From contig JADFUC010000852.1 in the NCBI GenBank assembly GCA_019722365.1, forward strand, positions 62,001 to 126,000: a stretch of DNA of 64,000 nt, in the 5' to 3' direction. Below are positions 1 to 11,262 of this stretch, piece by piece. Source of the stretch: Lithospermum erythrorhizon (Eukaryota; Streptophyta; Magnoliopsida; Boraginales; Boraginaceae). The translations under genes and the position numbers were made by a program. The first letter of the stretch is position 1, and each line of letters starts with the position of its first letter. The notes under the pieces were generated by a model. It was given only the letters and a program-made list of their open reading frames with translations. It was not told the DNA's origin and made no database searches.

Positions 1-868
1 AAATCGATAAAAAATCGGTTATGTTCGATCAATTTTTTCAGTTTGAACCTACACGTCCGAATATCACGTTAATACTGGTATGCAGTGACTATGCACTGAT
101 TTTGGTTTTTATAATTCTTTTTTAGGTTTATCATGAAATATCATGCCTTATAGTTGAATTAACTGAACTCATATAATTTTTCATTTTTTTCTCTTTAAAT
201 TATGAAAGTTGTAATCTTTTTTATGATACACTCCCTCCATGCCAAAAAGATTCTCTCAGTATTTGAAGTCAAACTTTATAAGCTAATAATAAATAATATA
301 GATGTGGAATATTATTAAATTTCTTTCGATATATATTTTTAAAATATCAATTTTTTATAATTTTCACGCGTGTATTTTGTAAGTTAAAATGGGATAATTT
401 GTTGGGATGGAGGGAGTAACTAATAATAGAGTGACTTTTCTCTCTTCAAGTTATGAAAAAACCCAATCTTTTTATTATAGATTTAATGATAGAGTGAGTT
501 TTTATTTATTGGTTGAATGTATATGTACTTGAACTAATTTCTTTTCTCTTTTGGGGTATTGTTTGGTAACTTTCTTGCAGCTTATGATAATTGTAACATT
601 ATTTTCTTGAGCTTAATTGTTAATTTTGTGTTTTTATTATTATATTTTTTTTGAATGGATGAATGCTGAAATATGAGTACATGTTATGAATTATTTTGTC
701 CAGTCATGTTAGAGACGATCCAATATAGGTTTGATTGGATATGTCGTATTCATATAGCCGAACCCGTTTAGTGGGATTGGATAAGTCATATTCATATAGC
801 CGACCCCATTTAGTGGATTGTAAGTTGTATTCATATAGCATACTGCATTTAGTGGGGTGGGATAAGAC
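1..868. other. Upstream region of the SPL gene, repeat-rich
   Basis: AT-rich DNA with no coding signal. It holds the MITE at 231-416 and, from about 720, a run of imperfect copies of a module containing TTCATATAGCCGACCCCATT, ending only a few bases before the SPL start codon. I see no confident TATA box. Confidence 0.5.
231..416. mobile_element. Stowaway-like MITE
   Basis: The left end reads CTCCCTCCATGCCAAA and the right end is its near-inverse, TTGGGATGGAGGGAG, about 186 bp apart around an AT-rich core without coding potential. CTCCCTCC termini are typical of Stowaway/Tc1-mariner MITEs. The flank on the right is TA; the left flank is close to TA, so the target duplication is only approximate. 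Confidence 0.65.
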
Positions 869-876
869 TTGGTTTG
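722..876 (+). repeat. Tandem SINE-tail-like repeat
   Basis: Three imperfect copies of a roughly 45-50 bp unit (core ATTCATATAGCCGACCCCAT then TTAGTGGGATAAG). The same word occurs inverted at about 9232-9285. Sequences of this kind are common dispersed repeats in dicots and resemble SINE 3' tails; the class is inferred. Confidence 0.5.
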
Positions 877-883
877 GTTAGTC

Positions 884-3800
884 ATGTCAGAGGGAAAGGC
901 TGTTGGGAAAAGGGTTATGGAATGGGATTTGAATTATTGGAAATGGGATGGTGATTTATTTACAGCTACCCCTTTAGACCCTTTGCCTTCAGATTGTAGT
1001 AAAAGTAAGCAGTTTTTGCCTGTTGGTTCTGAGATTTCTTTGGTAAATAGTGCATTGTGTGATGAGAATGTGAAGAGGGAATTGGAGAAAAAGAGGAGGG
1101 TCGTTGTTGATGGAGATGACGATTTGAATTATGAAGATGGATCACTTAGTTTGGAGATTGGTGGAAAAGTGTATCCAGTTGATGAGGGGAAGATTAACAA
1201 TGTAAAGAAGAGTAAGACATGTGGAGGTTCCTCTAATGGTGTAGTCTGTCAAGTTGAGGGTTGTAGAGCTGATTTGAGCCTTGCGAAAGATTATCATCGA
1301 CGGCATAAAGTGTGTGATGTGCATTCTAAGGCTACAAGTGCATTGGTGGGGGCTGTTATGCAACGGTTCTGTCAACAATGCAGCAGGTAGTTTGTTGTCT
1401 GGAGACCGCGTTTCTTAGCTCTGAGTAGTTATGTAATCTCCATGTATGTTCTTATTGAGGAAACCATTAAGGGAACCACTTTTGTTGTAAGGAAATTCCA
1501 GAAGTTCTATATTACGAATACGGAGTATATTTTAAAGTTGCAATGTATCCTGCAAGTAAATGGTTCTAGTCCGTGCAATTTGATTACTTGCCTGCAGGTT
1601 TCATCCTCTTCAAGAGTTTGATGAAGTGAGGAGGAGTTGTCGCAAGCGTTTAGCTGGACACAATAAGCGAAGAAGGAAGACACATCCAGAAAATGCTATT
1701 ACTGGATCCCCTCAGAATGATGAGCAGGGTAGCAACTACTTATTGGCCAGTCTACTCAGAATACTCTCCAATATACACTGTAAGTAACTGCTCATTAATA
1801 TATAAACTACCACAATGATTATGGATAATGTTGGTCCTCTTAGTGGTCATTCATGTTGGATATTATATTTGTTAATATGTTCACTTTTAAAGCTCATATT
1901 ATATTGTCCGAGCATCCGGGAGTAGTAAGTTTACAATTACAGATTTTCAGTTAACACTCATAGACACGTGCATGTATACCACAGTGTATTGATTCACACA
2001 GTTTAATCATACCTTACTATGTGGAAACTTGATGTTTATTGATCCAGACTGTTGTAGTTGATCTGTTTGTAGAGTGAATAGCTCTAATGAGCACAAGCTA
2101 CATGTTTCTTCATTTTGTGTCGTTATACTTATGAAAATATCCAATTACAACTTCTCCTGCTTGAATTGCAGTAAATAACTCAGATCAATCTAAAGTTCAC
2201 GATCTTCTATCACATTTGATGAAAAACCTTGCTAACTCTTCGGGGCCTGGTAATGAGGAAAACCTAACAGGAGCTGGCTCTCAAAGTTTGCTATTTGCTG
2301 GGGCATCGACTGAGACTCGAACGAAGGTGCCAATCTGACAACTTCCCTTAACTTTGCAGTTAGTCTGGTTCAGCAACTGACTTCTAATTGTTGCAGGAGC
2401 TTGTCTCTGATGAGCATCATGCAGCTGCATCCACATCTGAAATGAGAGAGAAGAATGAGCTGATGGATGGTGTGAGAAACATCAATCTACAAAACCCATC
2501 TGCTCCTCTGCTCAACATTGGAGTAGGCATAACAGGAGCTGCTCCGTATACTGAAGAAGGAAGGACAGAACTGAATTACATTGACCTGAATAATGCATGT
2601 GATGATCACCAAGACTGCATGGAGAATCTTAAAAGTGATACCCTATCAACAAGAGGGAAAGTTTCCTCTACTACCTCTATCCAGTTATGCCGAGATCCTC
2701 AAAAGTCAAATACATATCAGAAAAGTGAAAATTCTACTTCAATGTCGTTGCAATCACCATATAGTTCGAGTGGCGAGGCTCAGGTATTACTCCTGCTATT
2801 TTTGGTTCTCAAATCTCAGTAGAATAACCTTCTGCAGAGTTGATTATATGAAACTATATGATGTTGTTTCATGTTAAGTGACAAAAATTGGTGCAGGTGT
2901 GCTTCATTTCGTAATATATGGATGTATCTTGATATCAGTATTCTCAAATTGACCAATTTTTGAAGGGTGATTGATAATTGATGTGTGGACTAGAAATGGC
3001 TATATTTCAATTAGTTAAAACTTAAATGTCAAATTCATTTGAGGTTATGTTGTTCGTAACAACTTTTAACTACACTATACTTATCAATGAAAACTGCTCA
3101 ATTTTAACCATTTAATCATGCTTATACATGTTGACTTATCTCTCGTCTGCTTCACATGGTATCGTCACTCATCCACTGATTAGCATACTTCCCTATTCCT
3201 TTTAGCATTCTACTGTGTGTATTCCTTAGAATCTTCAACCTTCTGACTAAACACGAAGGCAGACTATATATCCATTGTAACTGGATTCCCAATGCTCTGC
3301 CGCTGCCAGTTGCCAGACACATTTTTTCGTCACTTATATCCACCAACCTACCAGACAAAACAATCATATCTAACATAGATGACATATTTACACTGTGCTG
3401 TGTCGTGTGGGCACTATATCTTGCATCTAAAGTTTTTGGAGCACATGATTGTACACTATGTGACCTAATCTTGTGTTTCAGTGCTTTTTTCTTCATGCTC
3501 ATTGAGTTTCTTTTGCCACTCTCCCATTTGTTTACTGATATGTGTAGTTTGAACTTCTAGTATATCACTCTCTATATATATTTTCCTGTCAGTGTACTTC
3601 CTTGATATGAAGCAATTTTCTATCATCTAATTTTTCTGGACCACTCCAGAGTCGAACAGAACGGATTGTTTTCAAGCTCTTTGGGAAAGATCCTAAAGAT
3701 TTTCCTCATGTCTTGCGGAATCAGGTATCGGATGATGTGGCAGCCTAGTGTCTTTGCCTTCAAGCTGATCATGCTGTCTAGTATTTGCATATCTTCAATT

Positions 3801-6414
3801 CATCAAACATGATATTTGCAGATCCTTGACTGGTTATCACGCAGTCCTACTGAAATTGAGAGCTACATAAGACCTGGTTGCATTGTTCTAACTATTTACT
3901 TGCGGATGGACAAATCAATCTGGGAAGAGGTAACTTGGACCTGTATATGCTGTGTTCATCTGTGTAATTTATATAGAAAAGTTGGTAGATACTTTTTCAG
4001 CCGAGTTGAGTAAAGATTTTCCATTCTATATTTTGTTCTCTAAATGTACTTAAATTGGTTAAAGCAAGGGCCATAAGCTGCTTGAGTACGGGTCTTTGTC
4101 AAACTTTTATGTTGCGTTTCGGAATGAGCTTGTATCAGCCGGTTTTGCGCTACTTCAAACTCTTTTGTATTGCTTACAATATTATCTGACACTTCCATTT
4201 ATAATTGTGTGCAGCTCTCTTCGGATATGACTTCCCATTTGAGGAGGCTTCTTAATTCGTCCACTCACTCTTTCTGGAAAACAGGGTGGATTTACACTCG
4301 GGTGCAGCAAAGTGTGGCATTTATATATGATGGTATGTTTACAGTTTCAACTGTAATTCCATCTTGGCCACTGTTTGGATTCTATGATGTCATTCAATGT
4401 ACTAAATGTGAATATGTTACTCATAGGGACCTGCATCTATTGCAGGTCAGGTGGTTCTAGAAACATCCTTATCACATGCCAGTCACAGAAGTTATAGGAT
4501 ATTAAGCATCAGGCCAATTGCTGTTCCACCTTCTGAAACCGTTCAGTTTTCAGTAAGAGGCCTCAACTTCAGTCAATCAAGAACAAGGTATCTTCATTTA
4601 AGGATGGCAATCTGAGATTCTATACATGCCACCTTAAATATTTGGCAAACGTTCATATAAATTGACTTCGTGTATTCCTTTTGTGAAGATTACTGTGTGC
4701 TATAGAAGGGAAATATCTGCTCCAAGAAAATTACAATGAATCTGTTGGAGCTGCTTCGCTCATTGAACATAATCTGATCCAATCGTTGAGCTTCCGTTGC
4801 ACAATTCCTAATATTAGTGGAAGAGGATTTATTGAGGTGCTCTTACTTTTGTACTTCTTTTACATAAATGGTTCTACGTAGACTGAAATGGCACTCCATA
4901 TAAATCTAGTTCTTGTAAAAGAAAAAAAGTGATCTAAAATTATTAAACGTAATTGGTCAATGCAAGTGGTCTCTTTTTTCACTCTTTTCGCATTATATCT
5001 GGTGTATGGCGATGGTGGAATGGTGCACAAACAATTCTAAATAGTTCATGAGTTTCTGCCTGTTCAAAGTTACCAGCAAGGGCTGCCCTCAATATTATGA
5101 GCCCAGATGATACATTCTGCAGTCGATTCAGGGCAAGGACAACAGAGCAACGTACAAGGGAGGCATTTTTCAATTTCTGACTTGTGGGTATTTTCTTGTT
5201 AGGTTGAGGACCATTCTCTCAGCAACACCTTCTTCCCATTTATAGTTGCAGAAAATGATGTTTGTTTGGAGATTCGCAGTCTTGAAAGTCTCATTGAGGT
5301 TGAAGGAAACATTGAATTTCAGGACGATAAATCATTAGATGCCAAGACGCAAGCTTTGAATTTTATAAATGAGATGGGTTGGCTTCTTCACAAAAATCAG
5401 GCAAAGCTTGGATTAGAACATAGTCAACATACTGACATTCATTTTGACCTCTTCCCTTTTGAGAGATTTAAGTGGCTTGTGTATTTCTCCCTTGATCGTG
5501 AGTGGTGTGCTGTTGTCAGTAAACTCTTGAGCATTCTGTTCAATGAAACTGTAGATGCAGGTCAACATTCATCTGTGGAGCTTGCATTGCTGGAGATTGG
5601 TCTCCTCCATAGAGCAGTTCAGCAGAAATCTAGGCCGATGGTGGAATTCCTTTTGAGATTCCAACGAAATGGAGTTGTAAAAGACTGGGGAACTAAGCAG
5701 AAGCAATACAAAGGTGAAGACTACTACTTGTTCAGACCTGATGCAACTGGCCCTGGGGGATTGACTCCTCTGCACATTGCAGCCAGTTGTGATGGTTCAT
5801 TGGACGTATTGGATGCCTTGGTTGATGATCCTGGAATGGTAATATCATCTTTCGTACTTATAAATATGTTTTATTTATTTATCATGTCCTAAGAACTGAG
5901 AAAAAGTGAGAAACTGGACACCTTTTACCAGATATTCTGACAGAATACTTTTTTTCAGGTGTCAATTAAAGCATGGAACACTGTCCATGATAGTACTGGA
6001 AGGACACCAGACGATTATGCATCCTTACATGGTTATTACTCATATGTCAATCTAGTAAAAGAGAAAATTGAACAAAAGTATGGAGATGGTCATGTAGTTC
6101 TTGACATATCTGCCGGTCTTGAAGATAATAGCGAGCAAAAGTTGTCCAGAGATCATTTACTTGTCAAGACTGCAAGCTTCCATATACAAAAAGGTGCAGA
6201 ACACCCATATTTAAGACATTGCAAGCAGTGTGAGCCAAAAATGCCTTGTGGTAGCACACGAAGAACGTCACTGATAATGTATAAACCAGCAATGCTCTCG
6301 ATGGTTGCAATTGCTGCCATATGTGTATGCGTCGCTTTGCTTTTCAAGAGCTCGCCTGAGGTGTATGACTTCCGACAATTCAGATGGGAAAACTTGAAAT
6401 ATGGACCGATGTAA
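884..6414 (+). CDS. SPL1/12: SQUAMOSA promoter-binding-like factor, SPL1/SPL12 class
   Basis: Large SBP-box transcription factor. Exons: 884-1386, 1598-1779, 2172-2326, 2397-2783, 3650-3724, 3822-3929, 4215-4332, 4446-4587, 4689-4836, 5203-5838, 5959-6414; 2910 nt, 969 residues, all with GT-AG borders and consistent phase. The SBP zinc-binding domain (about residues 120-198) starts [10 protein letters not shown] and spans the first intron exactly at the family's usual position ([13 protein letters not shown]), followed by the basic nuclear signal KRRRK. Ankyrin-like sequence lies near residues 770-850 ([10 protein letters not shown]), and a hydrophobic segment near the C-terminus ([19 protein letters not shown]) precedes the conserved end. 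These are hallmarks of the long SPL1/12/14/16 group, which binds GTAC motifs and is normally not a miR156 target; I saw no obvious miR156 site. The N-terminus is short: the conserved KAVGKR block follows only MSEG. Confidence 0.95.
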
Positions 6415-6948
6415 AGTAAGTGTATATGGACTAGACTTTTTTCTAGTTGATAGGTTTTCATGTTGGTATTTGGTTATTAGCTAGTAGTAGAAGCAACTTG
6501 TTGAAACAACAATGTGTAGTGCATAAATTCTAGTGAGTTCAATATTAGGGAGAAAATCCAAGTCCATAATGAATGGTGTATTACATAAATGTCAGCATTT
6601 CACAGGAAGAGCATACTTCCTTCCACATCGAACGCTAGACATGGCTGCACGACTACTCACTATGTTTTTAATATTTTATATTGTTTCTTAAACGCTTTTA
6701 TAGTGTGCCGAAACATTACTTATTTTTATCATTTCAAAATTATATCCGAAAACAAAGATGATGGGAGGGGGTGTTGATTTGTTATTTGTTTATTTCATTA
6801 TTATGAAATGACTAAAATATCCTGTGAAAATTCGGAAAAACTCGATTAAACGCTTAAAATACATGGGATGTCCAACTTTGACCTCTATACTAAACATTAG
6901 TGATCGAATGGGGACAATTAACGTAAGTGATCTCTGATGCTATTTACC
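6415..6948. other. Convergent gap between SPL and PPR genes
   Basis: Holds the SPL 3' untranslated sequence and about 300 bp of AT-rich DNA. I searched the minus strand here for the missing C-terminal end of the PPR protein and did not see it. Confidence 0.5.
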
Positions 6949-9900
6949 CTATACTCTATCCATTTCCATCAAATCCCCAGCTTTGGCAGAAGCATAAATA
7001 ACCGCATTGTAAAATAAACTATTCTCCGGAATCTTCAATTTAGCAGCTAATTGAACACTGCTTTGCACCTTGTGGAAAAGACCTGCATTGGCATATCCTC
7101 TTATTAGACAGCAGAACGTTCTATTGTCTATCTTCATTTCTTCGGCCCGCATTCGATCAAATGTGTACTCCATTTTCTCTGCGTCGCCAACTTCTGCAAA
7201 TATATCAATGATGTTGTTATAAGTAGGCGTTGTCCATGGAAATGCTAGTTTTCGCATGTATCCCATCACTGAGAACATCTTGCCATACATACGTTTCTTC
7301 CCGTAAGCACTGATAAGTATGTTAAACGTGTGAGTTTCTGGCTCAATTCCAAAATTACAGAATTTCTCATACCATTTCTCCATCAGTTCAATCTGACCTT
7401 TCTTACCAAACAAGCTAAGTATGGTATTCATTGTCCGCACATCAGGCATACAAGTGGTACTGACGAGCATACCAGAGAAAACTTTCTCCATCTGTTCATA
7501 TCTCCCCGCCTTTCCATAACCGCTCAACACAAAGGTCTGCGTGAAAGTATTAGGAGTAATTGAATATTCATCCATCTGTTCATAGAGCAAATCCACTAAA
7601 TCAAATCGACAATCATCAATGCAAGCCTTAATCAATATATTAAACGTATAAACATCGGGCTGACAAAGAGGCAAGGTCTTCATCTGTTCAAGAACTGAGA
7701 AAGCTTCAGTAATAGCATTGTTCCTACAGTAAGTATCAATTAGAGCAGTGTAAAGATCCTTTGTAGGTTCCACTCCTTCCTCAATCATTTTATCGAAGAG
7801 CTGACGTGCGCGTTCAGGTTGACCTGATTTCCCCAATAAAACAAGTAGCTTTTTGTAAGTCTCTTCTCCTGGCTCGTAGAAAGGTTGTTTCCTTAGCATC
7901 TCAAACACCTCAAGACATATACAATAAGAGGGTCACCACAACAGTATAGAGATCAATTTTGATAGTAACAAAATGATATAAATTGGGACAACAAGAAATA
8001 GAGCGATAAGAGAATATCATCAACAACCTCCTCAAAACCCCAATGGCAGTACACCGCCAAGAACTAAAAAGGTATTTGTAGAATAATAAACAAAAACATC
8101 TAATCTTTCCAGACTGAATGCGAGCAATAACAGTAATTGAGTTGACGATTTTTTTTTTAAATAAAAATAGTGGGAAATAGCTAAATTACCTCAAGGGCTT
8201 GACGCCATTCCTTTCTCTCTATACAATCAGAGAAAGCTTCAATAACAGTGTTGAACCAAGCTTTGGCGGCTCTATTGTAAAATGAAGTATTCTTCGGAAT
8301 CTCTAATTTTCCAGCTAATTGAACACTGCTTATCACCTTGTGAAAAAGACCCGCATTGGCGTATCCTCTTATTAGACAGCTCAGGGTTCTATTGTCAATC
8401 TTCACACCTTCGGCCAGCATTTGATCAAATGCGTATTCCATGTTCTTTGCATCACCAACCTCTGCAAATACATCAATGATGTTGTTATAAGTAGATGTTG
8501 TCCATGGCAATGATAGTTTTCGCATGTATCCCATTACCGACAGCATTTTGTCATACATATGTGTCTTCCCATAAGCACTGATAAGTATGTCAAACGTGGG
8601 ACTTACTGGCTCAATTCCAAAATTACTGAATTTTTCATACCATTTCTCCATCATTTCAATTTGACCCTTTTTACCAAACAGGCTAAGTATGGTATTCATT
8701 GTCCACACATCAGGCATACAAGTGGTACTAACAAGCATACCAGAGAAAACTTTCTCCATTTGTTCATATCTCCCCGCCTTCCCATAACCACTCAACACAA
8801 TGGTATGCGTGAAAGTATTAGGAGTAATTGACCGTTCATCCATCTGTCCATACAGCGAATCGACTAAATCAAATCGCCAATCATCAATACAAGCTTTAAT
8901 CAATATATTAAATGTATTAACATCAGGCTGACAAAGAGGAAGGGTCTTCATTTGTTCAAGAATTGCGAAAGCTTCAGAAATGGCATTGTTCTTAGAGTAA
9001 GCAGCAATTAAAGCATCATAAAGTTCCTTTGTAGGTTCTAGTCCTTCCTCGACCATTTTAACGAAAAGCTGACGGGCACGTTCAGGTTCCCCAGACTTCC
9101 CCAGGAGAACAACTAACTTCATGTAAGTCTTTTCTTTTGGTTGGTAGAAAGGTTGTTCTCTTAGCATCTCAAACACCTAAACACATATTCGATAAGACTA
9201 TCACCAAAACAATAGAGACATCAATACCAAACTACACCAAGCCTTATCCCACAAAATGTCGGCTACATGAATACAACTTCTCCAATTATGTGCCGTATTC
9301 ATAATAGAGTTTCGACAAAGTTTTCCACTGCCCGACGAGGCCTAACACAACCCTCCTCCTTTCCGGGCTTGGTTCCGGCAATGTTACACAAAGTAACACC
9401 GGCGGAGGAACCATCCTTTATCCGGGCTTGGGACCAATAAAGTTACACAATATAACACAAAACCCAACAATATAGACATCAATTTTGACATAAAAAATGA
9501 ACAAATGTAAAATGTGACAAAAAAGAAAGAAAGGGGTAAGAGTATATCATCAACAACCTCCCCCAAAACTCCAATAATAAACATATCTTTTTATGAAGAA
9601 GACAACTAATAAACATATAAAAATCTAATCTTTCCAGACTGAATGTGATCAAAATTCAAACTGGACAATTATTACATACAAAAATCTAACCTTTCCAGAC
9701 TAAATGTGATCAAAATTCAAACTGGACAATTATTTGGAATGAGGGCACTACTAAACATATAAAAATCTAACCTTTCCAGACTAAATGTGATCAAAATTCA
9801 AAACTGGACAATCTTTTTGGGGTGAAGCCACTAAATGTGAGTAATAACAGTAATTGAGCAAACAAAATTAATTGCAAAAAATGAAATAAAGTGTGAAAAT

Positions 9901-10202
9901 AGGAAAATAACCTCAAGGGCTTGAAGCCATTCTTTATTATCAATACAATCAGAGAGGGCTTCAGTAACAGTATTCACCCAAACTTCATTCTTTCTATCCA
10001 TATTCTTGATGGGTATTTTCTTATTCCCTGTTTGGTTGCTAAAATCACTTGTTTCTTTAACACTTAAAGTAGGAAATTGTCCCTTTTTGGATACTTTTAG
10101 CTTGGAATTGGATTGGGGTATTTTGTTATTGTTATTGGATAAGGGAATTGGGTTTGATTTTGTGGGATGAGGAAAGGGGAGGGTGGATGAGGCCATGGCC
10201 AT
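6949..10202 (-). CDS. EMB2750-like: EMB2750-like PPR protein, apparent two-copy fusion
   Basis: P-class pentatricopeptide repeat protein related to chloroplastic At3g06430 (EMB2750). Three exons fit: 9912-10202 (transit-peptide-like start MAMASSTLPFPHP, then WVNTVTEALSDCIDNKEW), 8190-9176 and 6949-7908, all phase 0, giving 745 residues; the family is usually under 500. Exon 2 is a full PPR block (VFEMLREQPFYQP onward), but at FYN it changes into a second copy of the exon-1 end (WFNTVIEAFSDCIERKEW then QALE) and splices to exon 3, a second PPR block starting VFEMLRKQPFYEP. The blocks are about 85 percent alike by eye. Exon 3 stops at MDRV, before the usual family C-terminus. PPR proteins of this class bind organelle RNA. 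Alternatives: two genes, or an expressed first block with a decaying second copy. Confidence 0.8.
9177..9911. repeat. PPR intron with SINE-like debris and tandem repeats
   Basis: At about 9225-9480 lies a dispersed-repeat-like segment: a reversed AGCCGACA...GGGATAAGGCTTGG word, then a tail in which TCCGGGCTTGG occurs twice (near 9362 and 9422). At about 9605-9820 a unit with ATCTAAYCTTTCCAGACT, AATGTGATCAAAATTCAAA and CTGGACAATT is repeated three times. Neither part is coding. Confidence 0.6.
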
Positions 10203-11262
10203 TAACCTTATGCTCAATTAATATCCAGCAACACTAATGATAAATCATCATAAATAAACATATGATATGTATGTAGTCATTTTCAAGAACATAGTTTTTA
10301 AAAGTTATCAAATTCCAAATGATATTTTAGTCCAACTCGATAAATCTTTTACATATTACGGAATCAATCGATTACTGAACGGCCGTCGGATTACTCGATC
10401 CCTAGAATTTACCACTCCTATTTGGTGGAAGGATGCAAATTTTGATGCCAATGAAATTCTTAATTATCATGCATGAGTAATTATCTACAATAATGAAATT
10501 CTGCCACCATTAACACATTCAAGTAAAAGATATTTTGGTATATCTGATGTACCTCATATGTACAAGTAATTATCTTTGATTAATATATATTGATTGGTTT
10601 GGTATAAATTTACAATTACAGTTGTTCCTTACAAAAAATTCCTGCATTTATTATTTTCTGGAGCCCCATAGACACTTGACTAAGTATTTTCTGTAGCCTG
10701 ATTGGTTAAAATAAAGGTTATATAACAAATGTAATGGGTTCCAAGCAAAAATGGTACATTAAAAAATTAAGGAATTTAGCAATGATGCTTTAGATATACA
10801 AGAGAGAAGAAATGAGGAATAGTTTCAAACATCTCTAGAAATAAAAGAATCAGTGATGCGTATAAACATGAGAAACCAAGTTGATGCAGAAACAAAGATA
10901 TTGGGATGGGGCATATTCCTTGTCTCACTTGTCCAAAGACTGACAAATCTTTAAGCTGTAAGGTTTTACTTGTGCCTAAAAAAAGTTGGGAATTTGCCAA
11001 TATACGCTCTCCGGCTACATATCGTAAGACCCATTGTTCCCCTCCAAGTTAGAGAAGAGTCGCAAAGAGAATCCGGTGGGGGTAGCACCCTGGTTTCAGA
11101 GAATGGTTGTCAGTACATAACATAAGACCCATTGTTCAACTCCAAGTTGGGAATTTGCCAATATAACAGCATGGTTGTTAGCACCCTGATTTCCAATCCT
11201 CTTCGGGATATATGAAAGGGGTATACAAATTGAGAATACAGATCATCAGTCTGGTTATACCT
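10203..11262. other. Gap upstream of PPR gene and 3' side of RGP1
   Basis: Contains the PPR promoter region and the RGP1 3' flank, without a supported gene. A local duplication is visible: AAGTTGGGAATTTGCCAATAT and AAGACCCATTGTTC occur near 10983-11032 and again near 11125-11165. Confidence 0.5.

Noticed and set aside
3152..3502. 116-codon minus-strand open frame inside the SPL gene
   Set aside because: It falls in an SPL intron, has no recognisable domain and no splice or promoter support.
7911..8189. A separate promoter for the second PPR block
   Set aside because: The 279-bp gap has no upstream start codon with a transit peptide, while donor and acceptor sites fit an intron in phase.
10267..10476. 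69-codon frame upstream of the PPR gene
   Set aside because: Short, AT-rich, no known motif and no leader; chance frame.
10776..11000. Minus-strand frame downstream of RGP1 as an extra RGP1 exon
   Set aside because: RGP1 already ends with a family-like C-terminal exon at 11263, and this frame does not resemble the family.
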